Positions 62,432-64,000 of a stretch of DNA of 64,000 bases are shown here, piece by piece. Under the pieces are notes generated by a model. That model ran no database searches. It was not told the DNA's origin and was given only the letters and a program-made list of their open reading frames with translations. The stretch spans positions 3,410,001 to 3,474,000 of the forward strand of contig NZ_JAMSHO010000001.1 of assembly GCF_040147005.1 (NCBI RefSeq), given 5' to 3'. Positions within the stretch are counted from its first letter, which is position 1. Every line of letters starts with the position of its first letter. The DNA comes from Halomonas sp. H10-9-1 (GTDB lineage Bacteria > Pseudomonadota > Gammaproteobacteria > Pseudomonadales > Halomonadaceae). The translations under genes and the position numbers were made by a program.

Positions 62432-64000
62432 TCAAGACGGCTTCCCAAATTGTATGCCAAGCAGCTTGCTTTCCGCATCGTCACCTTTCAGCTTAAGAAC
62501 CACCGAGTTAGACAAGCCATCTATCCCTTCACCATCTAAATATGGAATCATTGAGCTATAATTCTCTGTATTCAATGTGGCAATATACTGTTTACCATTA
62601 TCTCTCAGGGCCTGATTCACAAATTTAAACCAACTCGCTCTTGCCCCCGGATCAATGTCAGCGAACAACCTATTGTCATGCCATAGCATATCTACTGCAT
62701 GGTTTGCCCCGTGCGCATAAATCAACCAATCAAAGCATAGAATTCGAGCTGCATTTATTCCATCAGAATCATCTCCCTCAATTTGCACAGCTAGGTCATA
62801 GCGAACTTGATTGTCGCCCATATTTGCTTCTGCCACTATTCCTGAAGGAGCTCTTGGGTACATTTTTTCCGCCAAGCGCGAAAACTCAACATCATACTCA
62901 TGCAAGGGGTCTGAGGCAATATAGGAGGCAGCAAGCCGATCTTCCTCGACACGCTTTTCTCGAATCTTTTGAGCTTTTTCCTGCAGCTCATCTGTGAAAT
63001 TCAAAAACTTATGAAGACGCTCTCTCTCCTCCTCATAAATTGCTACTTGCTTTGCAATAGCAGCATATTCATCCAAGGCTCTCTTGCCTTGTAAGTATTT
63101 GAGCTTCTCATCTCTCTCATCTGACAAAACCTCTCTTTTACGCTCCAACTCTCTCTTCTGGCTTATTATTTTTAACTTATCATTCTCAAGACGCCTACGC
63201 CGATTTATTGACAGCGTGTTATGAAAATTTTCGACTGCATCGAAATGCGCAAGCGCCTCTGGCTTGAATATTTCCTTAAGTCCATCATAAAGATCCATCA
63301 AATCTTTCTTAGAAATATCAGGATGTTGAGCTATCGACTTCTCAATGTTATTAACCTGAAAATCAAACAAATCTATTTTTTTCCCCAGGCCTCTAATTTC
63401 CTTGGTAAGCTCACCAGCTTCCAACTCTAAAGCTCTATAATCTTCAGCCACCTGAAATCTATCAAGATCAGCCTTCAGCCTAGGTATTTCTCTATCGAGC
63501 CATTCGGAACGTACTTTTGGTTGAGCTCCAGCCCTGAACATGTCTTTCAGGACAGAATCTTGCTGCCAACTCTTCACGGCTTTATTTATATCATCAAGCT
63601 CAAGTTTATGCTTTCTCTTGTTTACGATCAATGAGCAATCCAGGCCAAGCAAATAGAAAGTCCGAAGCCTAGCATCGAAATCTGACTCTCTATTTGTTTT
63701 TATAGGGTCTAGACAGTCTTCTCTCGAGTAACGCGCAAACCTCTTAAACAACGACCTAAATGATATAAAAGGAACATCGCCATCTATTTTAAAAACCCCG
63801 ACCGAATCCAGCCACTCTCTATATTTTCTTAACTTTATAGGGGAGTCATTAATAGTTATTTTCTTTCCATCACCAGTCCTGGAGACCCTGTACTCCTTCC
63901 CCTTAAATGAAAACAAAAGGCTAAACCACCAGTCAGGAACTGCTGACACAAGCCTCGGATCAGCGTTGGCTCCTAAACAGTGGTGGACAAGTCCCAAAGC
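62432..64000 (-). CDS. DUF2326-domain ATPase (5' end outside the window)
   Basis: At least 522 residues of a RecN/SMC-like protein. It has a long coiled coil (EIRGLGKKIDLFDFQVNNIEKSI to KREVLSDERDEKLKYLQGKRAL) and a C-terminal Walker B-like region ARILCFDWLIYAHGANHAVDMLWHDNRLFADIDP followed by YIATLNTENYSS, the DUF2326 pattern. DUF2326 ATPases occur in ABC-three-component and related defence loci. The Walker A and start lie beyond 64000. The gene is much more AT-rich than the rest of the window, indicating recent transfer. Confidence 0.8.
   Translation of the reverse strand, partial: ALGLVHHCLGANADPRLVSAVPDWWFSLLFSFKGKEYRVSRTGDGKKITINDSPIKLRKYREWLDSVGVFKIDGDVPFISFRSLFKRFARYSREDCLDPIKTNRESDFDARLRTFYLLGLDCSLIVNKRKHKLELDDINKAVKSWQQDSVLKDMFRAGAQPKVRSEWLDREIPRLKADLDRFQVAEDYRALELEAGELTKEIRGLGKKIDLFDFQVNNIEKSIAQHPDISKKDLMDLYDGLKEIFKPEALAHFDAVENFHNTLSINRRRRLENDKLKIISQKRELERKREVLSDERDEKLKYLQGKRALDEYAAIAKQVAIYEEERERLHKFLNFTDELQEKAQKIREKRVEEDRLAASYIASDPLHEYDVEFSRLAEKMYPRAPSGIVAEANMGDNQVRYDLAVQIEGDDSDGINAARILCFDWLIYAHGANHAVDMLWHDNRLFADIDPGARASWFKFVNQALRDNGKQYIATLNTENYSSMIPYLDGEGIDGLSNSVVLKLKGDDAESKLLGIQFGKPS

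Noticed and set aside
62297-62539. 80-codon plus-strand frame
   Set aside because: Overlaps the end of the DUF2326 gene on the other strand and has no start signal; judged a chance frame.
1-64000. CRISPR arrays, rRNA or tRNA genes
   Set aside because: No spaced direct-repeat array, no rRNA-like sequence and no cloverleaf with a convincing T-loop were found on reading the sequence; a computational scan would be needed to exclude a tRNA fully.

Overview
The window looks like the chromosome of a GC-rich, halophilic or haloalkaliphilic gammaproteobacterium, most likely a member of the Halomonadaceae. The reasons are a glycine-betaine binding protein, an NhaD-type Na+/H+ antiporter, a BCCT carrier, carnitine-catabolism remnants, a thermostable-hemolysin operon and an MvaT-type silencer. 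This placement is inferred from gene content and family resemblance only; no database search was possible.

Positions 1-9.9 kb hold ordinary metabolic and transport genes: the end of a probable acyl-CoA dehydrogenase, a thiolase, a broken 3' scrap of an AMP-ligase gene, an AraC regulator, a LolD/FtsX-like ABC exporter with its CrtC/AttH-type lipoprotein, an LigB-family dioxygenase, a betaine-binding protein and an NlpC/P60 lipoprotein.

Positions 9.85-22.3 kb form one apparent regulon. A QseBC/PmrAB-type two-component system ends a six-gene operon. Five copies of a 17-bp direct repeat, CTTAAG-N5-CTTAAG (the PmrA/QseB box pattern), sit before that operon, before a PAP2 phosphatase-eptA pair, between a CBS protein and nhaD, before a cytochrome b561, and between a PbgA/YejM-like sulfatase and a small membrane protein. 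The promoters point to lipid A and envelope modification plus cation homeostasis. nhaD carries an in-frame amber codon.

Positions 22.4-30.5 kb hold a TPP riboswitch with thiM-thiE, a DMT permease, a D,D-carboxypeptidase with a SPOR domain, a TauE permease, and a decayed carnitine locus: a cdhC-cdhA deletion fusion, an intact cdhB-like thioesterase, a BCCT gene with a lost start and lost 3' end, and further on a cdhR-like regulator cut by an IS1634-family element. The other side of that IS is the 3' end of umuC, so the element marks a rearrangement.

From 33.5 kb on, the content is a genomic island. It has an SRAP gene, a DISARM-like defence operon on the minus strand (35.0-49.65 kb), a frameshifted DUF4236 gene, a glutaminase/YfcC/M20/LysR catabolic module, five genes left from an ICE type IV secretion system, an mvaT paralogue and, at the right edge, an AT-rich DUF2326 ATPase. 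The defence operon encodes a DUF499 ATPase, a small protein, a DUF1156 DNA methylase, then a tightly overlapping DUF3696 ATPase-PIN-RNA ligase trio, then a PLD-SNF2 helicase and an unrecognised 320-residue protein. The ATPase-PIN-RNA ligase insert is the best candidate for an undescribed system.
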